Assembly: GCA_023301725.1 (NCBI GenBank)
Contig: JALZUD010000017.1
Coordinates: 51,357-115,356, forward strand
Length of the DNA stretch: 64,000 nucleotides
From: Granulosicoccus sp.
GTDB taxonomy: Bacteria; Pseudomonadota; Gammaproteobacteria; Granulosicoccales; Granulosicoccaceae
Direction of reading: 5' to 3'
The notes below the pieces were generated by a model. It saw nothing but the letters and a program-made list of their open reading frames with translations, was not told the origin of the DNA and ran no database searches. A program made the position numbers and the translations under genes. Of this stretch, positions 1 through 8,355 are shown one piece after another. The number at the start of each line of letters is the position of its first letter. Position 1 is the first letter of the stretch.

Positions 1-1269
1 GGTGCCATTGTCGGCGGCTCACTTACGCTAACTCAGCACGTTATGGGAGCTCGAAGTAGTGAATTGCCTCTAGAACAGATGCGCACTTTCACGGATGTAT
101 TCAGTCGTATTAAAAACGATTACGTCGAAGAGGTCTCCGACGAAGAACTTCTCGAGTACGCAATTCGCGGCATGCTCAGCGGACTAGATCCGCATTCGGC
201 CTATCTCAACACAGAAGAATTCAATGAGCTTCGCATCGGTACCACGGGCGAATTTGGTGGTTTGGGCATCGAGGTCGGCTTGGAAGACGGGTTCGTAAAA
301 GTCGTATCACCCATCGATGACACCCCCGCGGCACGCGCTGGCATACAGTCAGGTGACTTGATTATTCGCCTTGATGACACGCCAACCAAAGGACTGTCAC
401 TCAATGATGCGGTCAAATTGATGCGTGGCAAACCGGGTAGCATTCTCACACTAACGGTTATTCGTGAAGGCGCTGACCAACCATTGAGCATTGACATAGA
501 ACGTGATGTCATCAAGGTAACCAGTGTTCGTAACCGTATGCTCGACGACAACTACGGTTACCTTCGAATTTCTAACTTTCAGACAAAGACCTCGGCAGAT
601 ATGGTCAAGGCAATCAACAGCATGCAAGAAGAGGCTGGTGACGACAAGCTACAAGGGCTTGTACTCGATTTGCGCAATAATCCCGGCGGCGTTCTATCGG
701 GGGCCGTGAAGGTATCTGACGCATTCTTGAACGAGGGCATGATTGTCTACACTGACGGCCGTGAAAGCGATTCAAAACTTCGCTACGATGCCACCAGTGG
801 CGATATTCTTAATGGCGCACCCTTAGTGGTACTTGTTAATGGGGGCTCGGCTTCAGCCTCTGAAATTGTTGCAGGTGCCATGCAGGATCACGGCAGAGCG
901 GTGGTCTTGGGCAGCAAGACTTTCGGCAAGGGCTCAGTTCAAACTATCCAAGATCTGTCCTCCGGTGGTGCAGTAAAACTGACCACATCACGCTACTACA
1001 CGCCTAATGGCCGCTCTATTCAGGCCCTGGGTATCGAGCCTGATGTTGAAACGCGCCCCGGTTCGTGGGTGCGTCCCGACCAAGAGAACAACTTCACACC
1101 GCTGACAGAATCAAGCTTACGCGGATCTCTGGTCAACGAAAATGATGCCGATGAAGACAACGTGGAAGGTGATGACGCGGAAGATAATCTGGTATACGAC
1201 GACTATCAGTTATTTGAAGCGTTGAATTTGCTGAAAGGGCTGACTATTTTAAGTAAGAAATCCAGTTAA
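1..1269 (+). CDS. ctpA: C-terminal processing peptidase (S41 family), 5' end outside the window
   Basis: Periplasmic tail-specific serine protease that trims or degrades envelope proteins. The frame is open from base 1 (GAIVGG then SLTLTQHV), so the first ATG seen at 43 is probably internal and the signal-peptide region lies partly outside the window. Numbering from that ATG: an N-terminal helical region (1-65), a PDZ domain (about 69-150, beginning GEFGGLGIEV) and the S41 core (about 165-340). The family's Ser/Lys/Gln catalytic set fits S271 in SASASE, K296 in FGKG and Q300 by spacing. A strongly acidic linker (about 360-385) precedes a short helical tail. Family assignment is secure; the in vivo substrate is unknown, and the usual partner genes are not visible. 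Confidence 0.93.
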   Translation, partial: GAIVGGSLTLTQHVMGARSSELPLEQMRTFTDVFSRIKNDYVEEVSDEELLEYAIRGMLSGLDPHSAYLNTEEFNELRIGTTGEFGGLGIEVGLEDGFVKVVSPIDDTPAARAGIQSGDLIIRLDDTPTKGLSLNDAVKLMRGKPGSILTLTVIREGADQPLSIDIERDVIKVTSVRNRMLDDNYGYLRISNFQTKTSADMVKAINSMQEEAGDDKLQGLVLDLRNNPGGVLSGAVKVSDAFLNEGMIVYTDGRESDSKLRYDATSGDILNGAPLVVLVNGGSASASEIVAGAMQDHGRAVVLGSKTFGKGSVQTIQDLSSGGAVKLTTSRYYTPNGRSIQALGIEPDVETRPGSWVRPDQENNFTPLTESSLRGSLVNENDADEDNVEGDDAEDNLVYDDYQLFEALNLLKGLTILSKKSS

Positions 1270-1312
1270 TCAGTCATCGACAAAGTTATCTCAACAGAGC
1301 AGTTGTTTTGAC

Positions 1313-1352
1313 GAAGATGCTGATCCTCTCGCATGAGAGGATCAGCATCTTC
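1313..1352. repeat. Perfect 17-bp inverted repeat, likely terminator hairpin
   Basis: The left arm GAAGATGCTGATCCTCT and its exact reverse complement are separated by the 6-nt loop CGCATG. It lies 44 bases after the protease stop. Neither strand has a T-run after the stem, so it is not a textbook intrinsic terminator. It may instead be a 3'-end stabilising hairpin or a protein-binding palindrome. Confidence 0.6.
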
Positions 1353-1562
1353 TGTCGCTATTGAAGGCAGTGCGGAACATCGCTCAAACGCCCGCTATCT
1401 ATCGTCGCCAACACGTCAGCTTGGATAGGGGCTAGTTTGCCACCCGCAGGCACTGTGCCTTGAAAATCCGAGCGGTAACCGCAGGTGCTATCATGAGTTA
1501 CCCGGCTGATGATGTAACTCCGTGTTGCCTCGCAACTGCCGATAGACCAACAGGATTGCCGT
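1353..1562. other. Intergenic stretch with a possible minus-strand gene remnant
   Basis: No plus-strand gene is visible. On the minus strand a frame stays open for 70 codons (1361-1570) between a TGA at 1571-1573 and a TAG at 1358-1360. It has no ATG and no start codon near its beginning. Its translation is cysteine-containing and protein-like (for example GTVPAGGKLAPIQADVL). It could be the 3' remnant of a lost gene or chance. The perfect hairpin lies just beyond its stop. Confidence 0.25.
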
Positions 1563-2867
1563 ATGGGTTGTCAGTACTTTGCACCTAACAGCGACGGTGC
1601 CGATTCATTTACAGTCGCTATGCCGCGTTTGACAGTGGGTCGCGGCACCTTACACGAACTAGGCGAACGTACAGCTGCACTCGGTGTTAGTCGTATTGCT
1701 CTCTTTACTGACCCTCATTTGCTAGATGGCCCCTTAGTCGCCATTGCTAAAGACTCTCTGAAAAAAGCAGGAATTTCATACACGATATTTTCAGATATTC
1801 GCGTAGAGCCAGACGACGAATCGGTCAGCCGTGGTGCAACGTTTCTCAAACAGGCTCCGTGTGACGCCATAGTGTCAGTGGGTGGCGGCTCAGTGATAGA
1901 CACTGCAAAAGCCTCACTGATACTCCACAATCAGGGTGGCCAGCCCATTGACTACCTAGCGCCACCCATAGGCGCAGGCAAAGCCATCACAGCGCCATTG
2001 TTGCCACACATCGCCTGCCCTACAACCTCGGGTACAGGCTCTGAATGCACCTCCATCTCGGTGCTACGCATCAACGAGTTGAACACTAAGTTTGTCATCG
2101 CGCACCCTAGTCTGTTGCCCACACTAGCGATTGTTGATCCTCAGGTATGCGACTCCCTTCCATCCAACGCGATAGCATCCACAGGTTTTGATCTGTGCTG
2201 CCACGCTCTGGAATGTTATACCGCAAGAGCCTACACACAGCACGCAAAAATTGCTTCACCCACTGCGCGACAATACATTCAGGGAGCAAATCCTTTCAGC
2301 GACATCGCTGCACGAGAAGCCATACAGATTGTTGGACGCTACCTTGAACGTGGAGTCAATGATGCTAGCGATACCCAGGCGCGCGACCAACTCATGTGGG
2401 GCGCTACTCTAGCAGGCATAGCGTTTGGTAATTCTGGCACCCACCTACCCCATGCGATGTCTTACGGTATTACGCACTTGATGAAAGACATCACTACAGT
2501 AGGTTATCCAGTAAAAGATCCCTTTGTACCCCATGGTATCAGTGTAATTGTCACCGCTCCTGCCATTTTTCGCTATACCGCTGACGGGGCACCCACTCGC
2601 CATCTCGACAGTGCCCGCTTGTTATTGGCTGACGACAAGGGAGCCACTCCAGATGATGCGGGAGAGGTACTGGCTAGCAGGCTCATACACTTGATGAAGG
2701 CAACACAGATGCCTAACGGTATAGGCGGCATAGGGTTCAATAAAGCACACACCAAAGCACTTGCAAGGTCCTCGATACGACAAGGAAGAGCCATAGCCAA
2801 TGCTCCGCGTGACTCCAATCTTGTTGATCTAGAAAATCTTTACAGCAACGCTTTAAGCTACTGGTAA
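1563..2867 (+). CDS. Hydroxyacid-oxoacid transhydrogenase (iron-containing alcohol dehydrogenase family)
   Basis: Resembles the ADHFE1/HOT branch of iron-containing alcohol dehydrogenases, which couple oxidation of 4-hydroxybutyrate to succinic semialdehyde with reduction of 2-oxoglutarate to 2-hydroxyglutarate. Visible marks are the nucleotide-binding GGGS motif (about residue 106), the TTSGTGSE motif, the HOT-specific YIQGANPFSD stretch, and metal ligands fitting D210 and H214 in FDLCCH, H294/H297 in THLPH and H324 in VPHG. Length (434) matches the bacterial family. The ATG is preceded by CAGGA at suitable spacing. It stands alone with no 4-hydroxybutyrate or succinate-semialdehyde gene beside it. 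The exact substrate pair is inferred from family resemblance. Confidence 0.85.
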   Translation: MGCQYFAPNSDGADSFTVAMPRLTVGRGTLHELGERTAALGVSRIALFTDPHLLDGPLVAIAKDSLKKAGISYTIFSDIRVEPDDESVSRGATFLKQAPCDAIVSVGGGSVIDTAKASLILHNQGGQPIDYLAPPIGAGKAITAPLLPHIACPTTSGTGSECTSISVLRINELNTKFVIAHPSLLPTLAIVDPQVCDSLPSNAIASTGFDLCCHALECYTARAYTQHAKIASPTARQYIQGANPFSDIAAREAIQIVGRYLERGVNDASDTQARDQLMWGATLAGIAFGNSGTHLPHAMSYGITHLMKDITTVGYPVKDPFVPHGISVIVTAPAIFRYTADGAPTRHLDSARLLLADDKGATPDDAGEVLASRLIHLMKATQMPNGIGGIGFNKAHTKALARSSIRQGRAIANAPRDSNLVDLENLYSNALSYW

Positions 2868-2989
2868 CGCGCATAGGGTTTGAACGACCCTATCATTGCC
2901 CCATACGCCACTTTTTGTTAAACAACAAGCAAACTATTTTTCTGACGCACATGATCAGTGTGCGTTACTACAATCACACGAGTTAGACA

Positions 2990-3748
2990 TTGTTAGAGAC
3001 TACATTGAATCAACAACTAGCAGACAAACTTGCGCAAAAAGAGGCGCAATTAGATTTTGCCTACGATTGTCTATCGAAATTTACCCGAGTAATTTCCCAC
3101 GACATCAACACACCCACCGCCACGTTAAAGCGATTGCTGGAAATGCTTCACGAAGGCCACATGGAGCAGCTTGATGAGGACGGTCAGGAAATCCTGAATA
3201 TGTCTTTAGTGTCGGTCACTAGATCACACGATCTAACAACAGGGCTTCTTGAGTACTCTAATAATTGCCGTCCATCCAGTGCTCGAGACACCGTAGACAC
3301 CGCGCTGATAGTGTCTGATGTTGTGAGCTCTTACGAAGAGCAGATCAAACAACGCAACATCACGGTCAACGTTGCCCAGATGCCCAACATAATCAGTAAT
3401 GCCGATGCGATTACTAATCTGTTCTCCAACTTACTGGACAATGCACTAAAATTTAGTCCGGCAGATGATCAACATAGAACGATCAAAATCCGCTGTGAGC
3501 GACATGATCAGCACACCGAATTTCAGTTTGAAGATCAGGGTATTGGCATAATGCCAGAGCATGCAGAAACCCTTTTTGAACCTATGGCTCGCTTGGTTAC
3601 CCGTGCAGAATATCCCGGCGCTGGACTGGGCTTATCCCTATGCACAGCGATAGTGCATGCACTCGAAGGCTGGTTGTGGGTAACACCAAGCCCATCGGGT
3701 GGCAGTATTTTTCATATACATCTGCCCGACTTGGAAGTTACAGTCTGA
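2990..3748 (+). CDS. Orphan sensor histidine kinase, no sensor domain
   Basis: Histidine kinase core. The dimerisation/phosphoacceptor box contains H37 in SHDINTPT, followed by the N box (NLFSNLLDNALKF), G1 box (EDQGIGI), F box (LFEPMARL) and G2 box (GAGLGLSL). There is no transmembrane segment, PAS, GAF or receiver domain, and no response-regulator gene next to it. An in-frame TAG at 2984-2986 limits the N-terminus. The only starts near the beginning are TTG at 2990 and TTG at 3005, both with weak ribosome-binding sites. The gene may therefore be N-terminally truncated, or it may be a soluble kinase receiving input from a partner protein. Catalytic-domain identity is firm; start and role are not. 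Confidence 0.75.
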   Translation: MLETTLNQQLADKLAQKEAQLDFAYDCLSKFTRVISHDINTPTATLKRLLEMLHEGHMEQLDEDGQEILNMSLVSVTRSHDLTTGLLEYSNNCRPSSARDTVDTALIVSDVVSSYEEQIKQRNITVNVAQMPNIISNADAITNLFSNLLDNALKFSPADDQHRTIKIRCERHDQHTEFQFEDQGIGIMPEHAETLFEPMARLVTRAEYPGAGLGLSLCTAIVHALEGWLWVTPSPSGGSIFHIHLPDLEVTV

Positions 3749-3797
3749 ACATTTCCACCGTCACACACTAGTAATATTAATCAGCGGCAAAGTAATG

Positions 3798-3829
3798 TGC
3801 GTCCGTACCATTAGGACAGTACGAACGCA
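3798..3829. terminator. Imperfect inverted repeat between convergent genes
   Basis: TGCGT-C-CGTAC and GTACG-A-ACGCA form an 11-position stem with one mismatch around a 10-nt loop. It lies between the 3' ends of the plus-strand kinase and the minus-strand yidB. That position suits a shared terminator, though neither side has a clear T-tract. A smaller hairpin GCTCT-aaaaca-AGAGC follows at 3838-3853. Confidence 0.4.
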
Positions 3830-3921
3830 TATCGTAAGCTCTAAAACAAGAGCCTACTAACTGTAGCTCCTTCACCATCGTAAACAAACTATAGCTAACT
3901 ACAACAACGCGTTGTAGCGCT

Positions 3922-4317
3922 CTACTTGAACAGACCTTTAGCCGCATCTAGTGGATTACCCGAAGTCATACCTTCGAGCAGGCTACCACCAGAACTCATT
4001 TTATCCATCAAAGTGGGCATCGCCTGAGACAAAGACTCAGCAGCTTTACCAGGCTCTATGCCCATTTTTCCAGCCATTTCGGCGATTTTGTCTTCACCCA
4101 GCGCACTGGTTAATTCGTCAGCAGATACTGGTGCGTTCTCTCCATCACCCATCCATGAACTCACCTGATCGCCTAATCCGCCGGCTTTAAGTTTTTCGGC
4201 AATACCGCCAACGTCAAGTCCTTCACCGCTAGTTAGGCCAGATAGAGCATCCATGATGCCACCCATATCGCCCATTTTATCGCCAAGAAGCTCCTGCCCC
4301 ATTTTTAATAAATCCAT
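3922..4317 (-). CDS. yidB: YidB family protein (DUF937)
   Basis: A 131-residue glycine- and methionine-rich protein, close in length to E. coli YidB. It has the family's core: GLGDQVSSWMGDGEN, then a proline/serine spacer and the ADELTSALGEDKI helix with a LGIEPGKAA-like helix after it. No signal peptide or membrane segment is seen. YidB-like proteins are widespread but poorly characterised, so no function is assigned. It is divergent from the MFS transporter upstream, with a 429-base gap, and convergent with the kinase gene. Confidence 0.8.
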   Translation of the reverse strand: MDLLKMGQELLGDKMGDMGGIMDALSGLTSGEGLDVGGIAEKLKAGGLGDQVSSWMGDGENAPVSADELTSALGEDKIAEMAGKMGIEPGKAAESLSQAMPTLMDKMSSGGSLLEGMTSGNPLDAAKGLFK

Positions 4318-4746
4318 AATACAACCCTCTACTAAATGTTAGGACAACCGAATGGCTGCCCTGAATATCGGTCTCGATGTCGGCATCGTTACAAGTGAAC
4401 TAGTAACCGTTATGTACTGACTGTAACTTATCAATACACAGACACCACTGCAATACCTAACCACAAGGATACACAAACACACACTCGTCCGCCGCACAGT
4501 GCAGGTTAACAATACAACACGGATGTTAAACAACGTGACAGGCTCGCTCTTAAATCGATCGTCAACTTACCGCAACGCGACGTAATATAAAAACGTTAAC
4601 CCTTGATTGGTTTATCAATCGAGTGTGGGAACAAGCGTTTTAATGCATTGTTATTATTAGCGACGAGGGCACGAAATTACTTGTTGTAAGTCGTGGATGC
4701 CCATCAGTCTGTCCTGACTGCGACCTAGGCTACGCACTGAGAAAAA
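4318..4746. other. Divergent intergenic region between yidB and the MFS gene
   Basis: Holds the promoters of two divergent genes. No convincing small ORF, RNA or strong repeat is seen. The only structure noted is a short inverted repeat GATTG-gtttat-CAATC at 4605-4620. Confidence 0.4.
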
Positions 4747-6144
4747 TTGCCACACGAAATGGCATATCTCATGGGTACAATGCGCCAAATCGGGACTTTT
4801 GTATTTCGTATGCTGCTCGTACTCAGACAATCATGGCCGTTGATGCTAGGCATGCTGTTGCTCATGCTTGGCAACAGCTTGCAAGGCACGTTACTCGGTG
4901 TGCGTGGCTCAATGGAGCAGATCGACTCTGCCACCATGGGTTACATCATGGCAGGCTATTTTCTCGGCTTTCTAGGTGGCTCGAAACTGACGCCTCTGCT
5001 CATAAAGCGTGTCGGCCACGTTCGCGTGTTCGCAGCTTTTGGCTCACTCGTTTCTGCCGCTTTCATATTGTATGCAGCCGTTGTTAATCCCTATGCTTGG
5101 TGGGCTTTACGGGTCTTAGTAGGCTTCTTCTTTTCAGGTATCTATGTGGTTGCCGAGAGTTGGATGAACCATGCCTCAACCAATGAGACACGGGGCAAAT
5201 CATTGTCCATGTACTTGATTGTGCAAATGGCAGGCATGGTGCTTGGCCAGTTGTTGCTGAACTTGGGAGACCCCACCGACTACAGTTTGTTCGTTTTGAT
5301 GACCGTCATGGTGTCGTTGTCTATTGCCCCCATTTTGTTATCCACGTCTGTGACGGCACCGGTCGAGACCTCTGCGCGTTCGATGCCACTTAAAGAATTA
5401 ATAAATACGTCGCCGTTAGCGTGTTTCGGCATGCTGCTTTTGGGGGGCATTTATGCTGTGCTCTATGCCATGTCGCCGGTGTATGCCACCGAACGCGGTT
5501 TGGACATTCAACAGACATCCTACTTCATCGGCGCTATATTCACGGGTGCCATGCTATTTCAAATCCCGATAGGTTGGCTGTCAGACAAATTTGATCGACG
5601 AATTCTTATAGTCAGTGTAACCGGCATCGGCGCTCTGGTTGCTATGGCTTGCCTGTATGCCAACGAAGGCATCACACCCTTACTGTTAGGCGCCTTTCTT
5701 CTGGGCGGAATGGCCAACCCGTTGTATTCCTTACTGGTCGCGTACGCCAACGACTATCTTGAATATGATCAAATGTCTGCAGCTGCAGGTGGTCTGCTAT
5801 TTATCAATGGTTTTGGCGCAATGCTTGGCCCCATCATTGTGGGCTACGCGATGTCCAAGTTTGGCGTTGAATGGTTTTTCATAACGCTGTTACTACTGAT
5901 GAGTGCAATCTGCCTGTACGGCATTTACCGAATGAGCCAACGAGAGCATATCGTGGTTGATGAGCAAGCACCTTACTTGCCAATTTCAGCCAGAACCTCA
6001 GGCCTTGCCACAGGTTTCGCCATTGACGCCGCCGAAGAGCAATACCAGGATGAGTTGGAGGAGGCTGAAGAAAGCTTCGAGCTCAGAGCACCCTATGAGG
6101 AGGAGGAGGAGACGCAGGATAGACTTGCAGAGCAAAGAAAATAG
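4747..6144 (+). CDS. MFS transporter, YcaD-like
   Basis: Integral inner-membrane transporter of the major facilitator superfamily with about 12 hydrophobic segments. The A-like loop after TM2 is GGSKLTPLLIKRVGHVR, and the equivalent in the second half is GWLSDKFDRR after a long central loop (about 205-225). The sequence style (FFSGIYVVAESWMN; NPLYSLLVAYANDYL) matches the YcaD subfamily, whose substrates are unknown. Unusually it carries a roughly 60-residue cytoplasmic tail that ends very acidic, with EEEEE. The longest start is TTG at 4747; ATG at 4759 and 4771 are in frame and ribosome-binding sites are weak for all, so the start is uncertain by a few residues. Confidence 0.82.
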   Translation: MPHEMAYLMGTMRQIGTFVFRMLLVLRQSWPLMLGMLLLMLGNSLQGTLLGVRGSMEQIDSATMGYIMAGYFLGFLGGSKLTPLLIKRVGHVRVFAAFGSLVSAAFILYAAVVNPYAWWALRVLVGFFFSGIYVVAESWMNHASTNETRGKSLSMYLIVQMAGMVLGQLLLNLGDPTDYSLFVLMTVMVSLSIAPILLSTSVTAPVETSARSMPLKELINTSPLACFGMLLLGGIYAVLYAMSPVYATERGLDIQQTSYFIGAIFTGAMLFQIPIGWLSDKFDRRILIVSVTGIGALVAMACLYANEGITPLLLGAFLLGGMANPLYSLLVAYANDYLEYDQMSAAAGGLLFINGFGAMLGPIIVGYAMSKFGVEWFFITLLLLMSAICLYGIYRMSQREHIVVDEQAPYLPISARTSGLATGFAIDAAEEQYQDELEEAEESFELRAPYEEEEETQDRLAEQRK

Positions 6145-6149
6145 CTTAG

Positions 6150-6329
6150 CTATTGTTTCTTACTCTTCCAAGTCCCACCGTATTGGTAGGTCGCTGCAAA
6201 TTCAGTTTTGACTTTTGTTAAGCACTTCCCACACAAAAATAACCAATCCTTAGAATTGGAGTATCTACACCTGTAGAGAACTTCATGGGTCTCACTACAT
6301 GAATCACAGGTTTTGGTTCTAACTCTCAT
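6150..6329 (-). CDS. 59-residue CxxC/CxxC zinc-ribbon-like protein, unknown function
   Basis: Short gene found by reading the minus strand directly: ATG at 6329-6327 and TAG at 6152-6150, with no in-frame start further upstream. The protein has a zinc-binding pattern, CDSC at 8-11 and CGKC at 33-36, with a further Cys21 in YRCRY. Between them lies KDWLFLC, and it ends YQYGGTWKSKK. The four-cysteine layout, aromatic core and basic GGTWK tail look like a conserved small-protein family rather than chance. It is convergent with the MFS gene (5 bases apart) and downstream of glmS in the same direction (119-base gap with a hairpin). Function unknown; a nucleic-acid or protein-binding role is only a guess. 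Confidence 0.75.
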   Translation of the reverse strand: MRVRTKTCDSCSETHEVLYRCRYSNSKDWLFLCGKCLTKVKTEFAATYQYGGTWKSKKQ

Positions 6330-6396
6330 AACACTATGTCGGGCTTTGTATTGGGAGTTAACGAGACTGATTACGCTATGATTTTGACAAGCGATA

Positions 6397-6428
6397 ACTG
6401 CCGGATAATTCTAGAACTATCCGACAGT
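6397..6428. repeat. Inverted repeat downstream of glmS
   Basis: ACTG-C-CGGATA and TATCCG-A-CAGT pair with one mismatch around a 10-nt loop that itself contains the palindrome TTCTAGAA. It lies 21 bases beyond the glmS stop, before the small zinc-ribbon gene. It may be an attenuating or partial terminator hairpin for glmS mRNA, but no T-run follows on the minus strand. Confidence 0.45.
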
Positions 6429-6448
6429 CACTCTATAAGCTTTTACAC

Positions 6449-8281
6449 TTATTCAACGGTCACAGACTTTGCCAAGTTACGCGGCTGATCCACGTCTGTA
6501 CCTTTGATAACTGCCACATGATACGAAAGCAACTGCAAAGGTAAGGTATAGATAATAGGTGCGATCAAAGCATCACAGTGCGGTACTTCCAGCACTTTCA
6601 TTGTGGTATCACTAGCGAACATGGCTTCCTTATCAGCGAACACATACATCAAGCCACCACGCGCACGGACTTCTTCCACATTGGATTTAAGCTTCTCGAC
6701 CAATTCGTTGTTTGGAGCGACCACTATCACCGGCATATCAGCATCTATCAATGCCAGAGGGCCATGTTTAAGTTCTCCTGCTGCATACGCTTCTGCATGA
6801 ATGTAAGAAATTTCCTTGAGCTTAAGCGCACCCTCCATAGCAATTGGATACTGATCTCCACGGCCAAGAAACAAGCTGTGATTCTTGTCTGCGAAGTCCT
6901 CAGCCATAACAGCGATTGCTTCATCCATGCCCAGAACTTGTTCTATTTTTGCCGGCAAGCTTTGCAACGCACTGACAATTGCTTTCTCTTGCTCACGCCC
7001 TAATGACTTGTGATGGCCTATCGCCGTAGCTAGCATCAGTAGTGCTGAGAGCTGAACGGTAAAAGCCTTGGTGGAGGCTACGCCAATTTCAGCGCCTGCT
7101 CGCATCAGGTAAGTCATGTCTGACTCGCGCGTCAAAGATGATCCTGCTACGTTGCAGATGGTCAGGCTAGCCATAAACCCTTGCTCTTTGGCAAGACGTA
7201 ATGCGGCAAGCGTATCTGCCGTTTCACCCGACTGAGAGAGTGTTACCAATAGGCTGTTTGGGCGAACAAACGAATTGCGATAGCGATACTCTGATGCGAT
7301 TTCTACATTGCATGACACACCACCAAAATCTTCGAGCCAGTATCGTGCACACATACCGGCGTGATAACTGGTTCCACAAGCAATGATCTGTACATGCTCA
7401 ACCTGACTTAGAAGGGTGGTTGCGTTCTCACCAAAGGCGGCATCAAGCACTTGGCCGTCAGCCAAGCGATCGTCTAGAGTGCGTTGGATAGCGACAGGCT
7501 GCTCATAGATCTCCTTAAGCATATAGTGGCGGTAGTTGCCTTTGTCGCTGGCATCATTTGACAATGTGGATTCTTCAACTGGCCTGTCAACTTCGTTACC
7601 CTGCACATCAACAACCTGCACAGTGTCACGCGTAATCATCGCCACATCGCCTTCTTCAAGGTACGCGAAGCGCCGTGTTACCGGCAGTAAGGCTAATTGA
7701 TCTGATGCAATGAAGTGTTCGCCTATGCCATAGCCTATAACCAAAGGACTTCCAGAGCGGGCAACAATCAATTGTTCTGGTTGGGTACGATCCATGACGA
7801 CCGTGCCATAGGCACCTTCGAGTTGAGGCACAGTAACTCTTACTGCTTCAAACAGACTGCTGGCAGTTTTGAGTTCATGTTCCACTAAATGCGCAATGAC
7901 TTCTGTATCTGTGTCAGATTCAAAGGTATATCCCAACCCTTGTAATCGCTCACGTAATGCGGCGTGGTTTTCGATAATGCCATTGTGCACCACTGCAATA
8001 CGATCAGACGATACATGCGGGTGAGCATTGGCCTCGTTGGGTTCGCCATGGGTAGCCCAACGGGTGTGTGCGATGCCTGTGCCGCCTTGCATGCCGAACT
8101 GATCGACGGCATCAACTAGCTCTTTAACTTTGCCCACGCGACGCAGACGATTCAACTGGCCATCTGCACCCACAGTGGCGATACCGGCTGAGTCATAGCC
8201 ACGGTATTCAAGGCTCTGTAATCCTTTTAACAGAATTTCTGATATATCACGTTGCGCTACCGCGCCTACTATTCCACACAT
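6449..8281 (-). CDS. glmS: Glutamine-fructose-6-phosphate aminotransferase (isomerising)
   Basis: First committed step to UDP-GlcNAc: converts fructose 6-phosphate and glutamine to glucosamine 6-phosphate and glutamate in the cytosol. It begins MCGIVG, so Cys2 becomes the N-terminal nucleophile of the class II glutaminase domain (about 1-230). Two SIS sugar-isomerase domains follow (about 280-430 and 450-600), with the typical C-terminus [11 protein letters not shown]. Length 610 is normal. It lies 74 bases downstream of glmU on the same strand, so both UDP-GlcNAc enzymes are probably cotranscribed. No glmS ribozyme is expected in this group and none was seen. Confidence 0.97.
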   Translation of the reverse strand: MCGIVGAVAQRDISEILLKGLQSLEYRGYDSAGIATVGADGQLNRLRRVGKVKELVDAVDQFGMQGGTGIAHTRWATHGEPNEANAHPHVSSDRIAVVHNGIIENHAALRERLQGLGYTFESDTDTEVIAHLVEHELKTASSLFEAVRVTVPQLEGAYGTVVMDRTQPEQLIVARSGSPLVIGYGIGEHFIASDQLALLPVTRRFAYLEEGDVAMITRDTVQVVDVQGNEVDRPVEESTLSNDASDKGNYRHYMLKEIYEQPVAIQRTLDDRLADGQVLDAAFGENATTLLSQVEHVQIIACGTSYHAGMCARYWLEDFGGVSCNVEIASEYRYRNSFVRPNSLLVTLSQSGETADTLAALRLAKEQGFMASLTICNVAGSSLTRESDMTYLMRAGAEIGVASTKAFTVQLSALLMLATAIGHHKSLGREQEKAIVSALQSLPAKIEQVLGMDEAIAVMAEDFADKNHSLFLGRGDQYPIAMEGALKLKEISYIHAEAYAAGELKHGPLALIDADMPVIVVAPNNELVEKLKSNVEEVRARGGLMYVFADKEAMFASDTTMKVLEVPHCDALIAPIIYTLPLQLLSYHVAVIKGTDVDQPRNLAKSVTVE

Positions 8282-8355
8282 GTGTCATTAATCCGAGTTT
8301 GTCAGAGACGATATGAACAGACGTCTATAGCCTGACCACTGTTACTGATTGTTAG

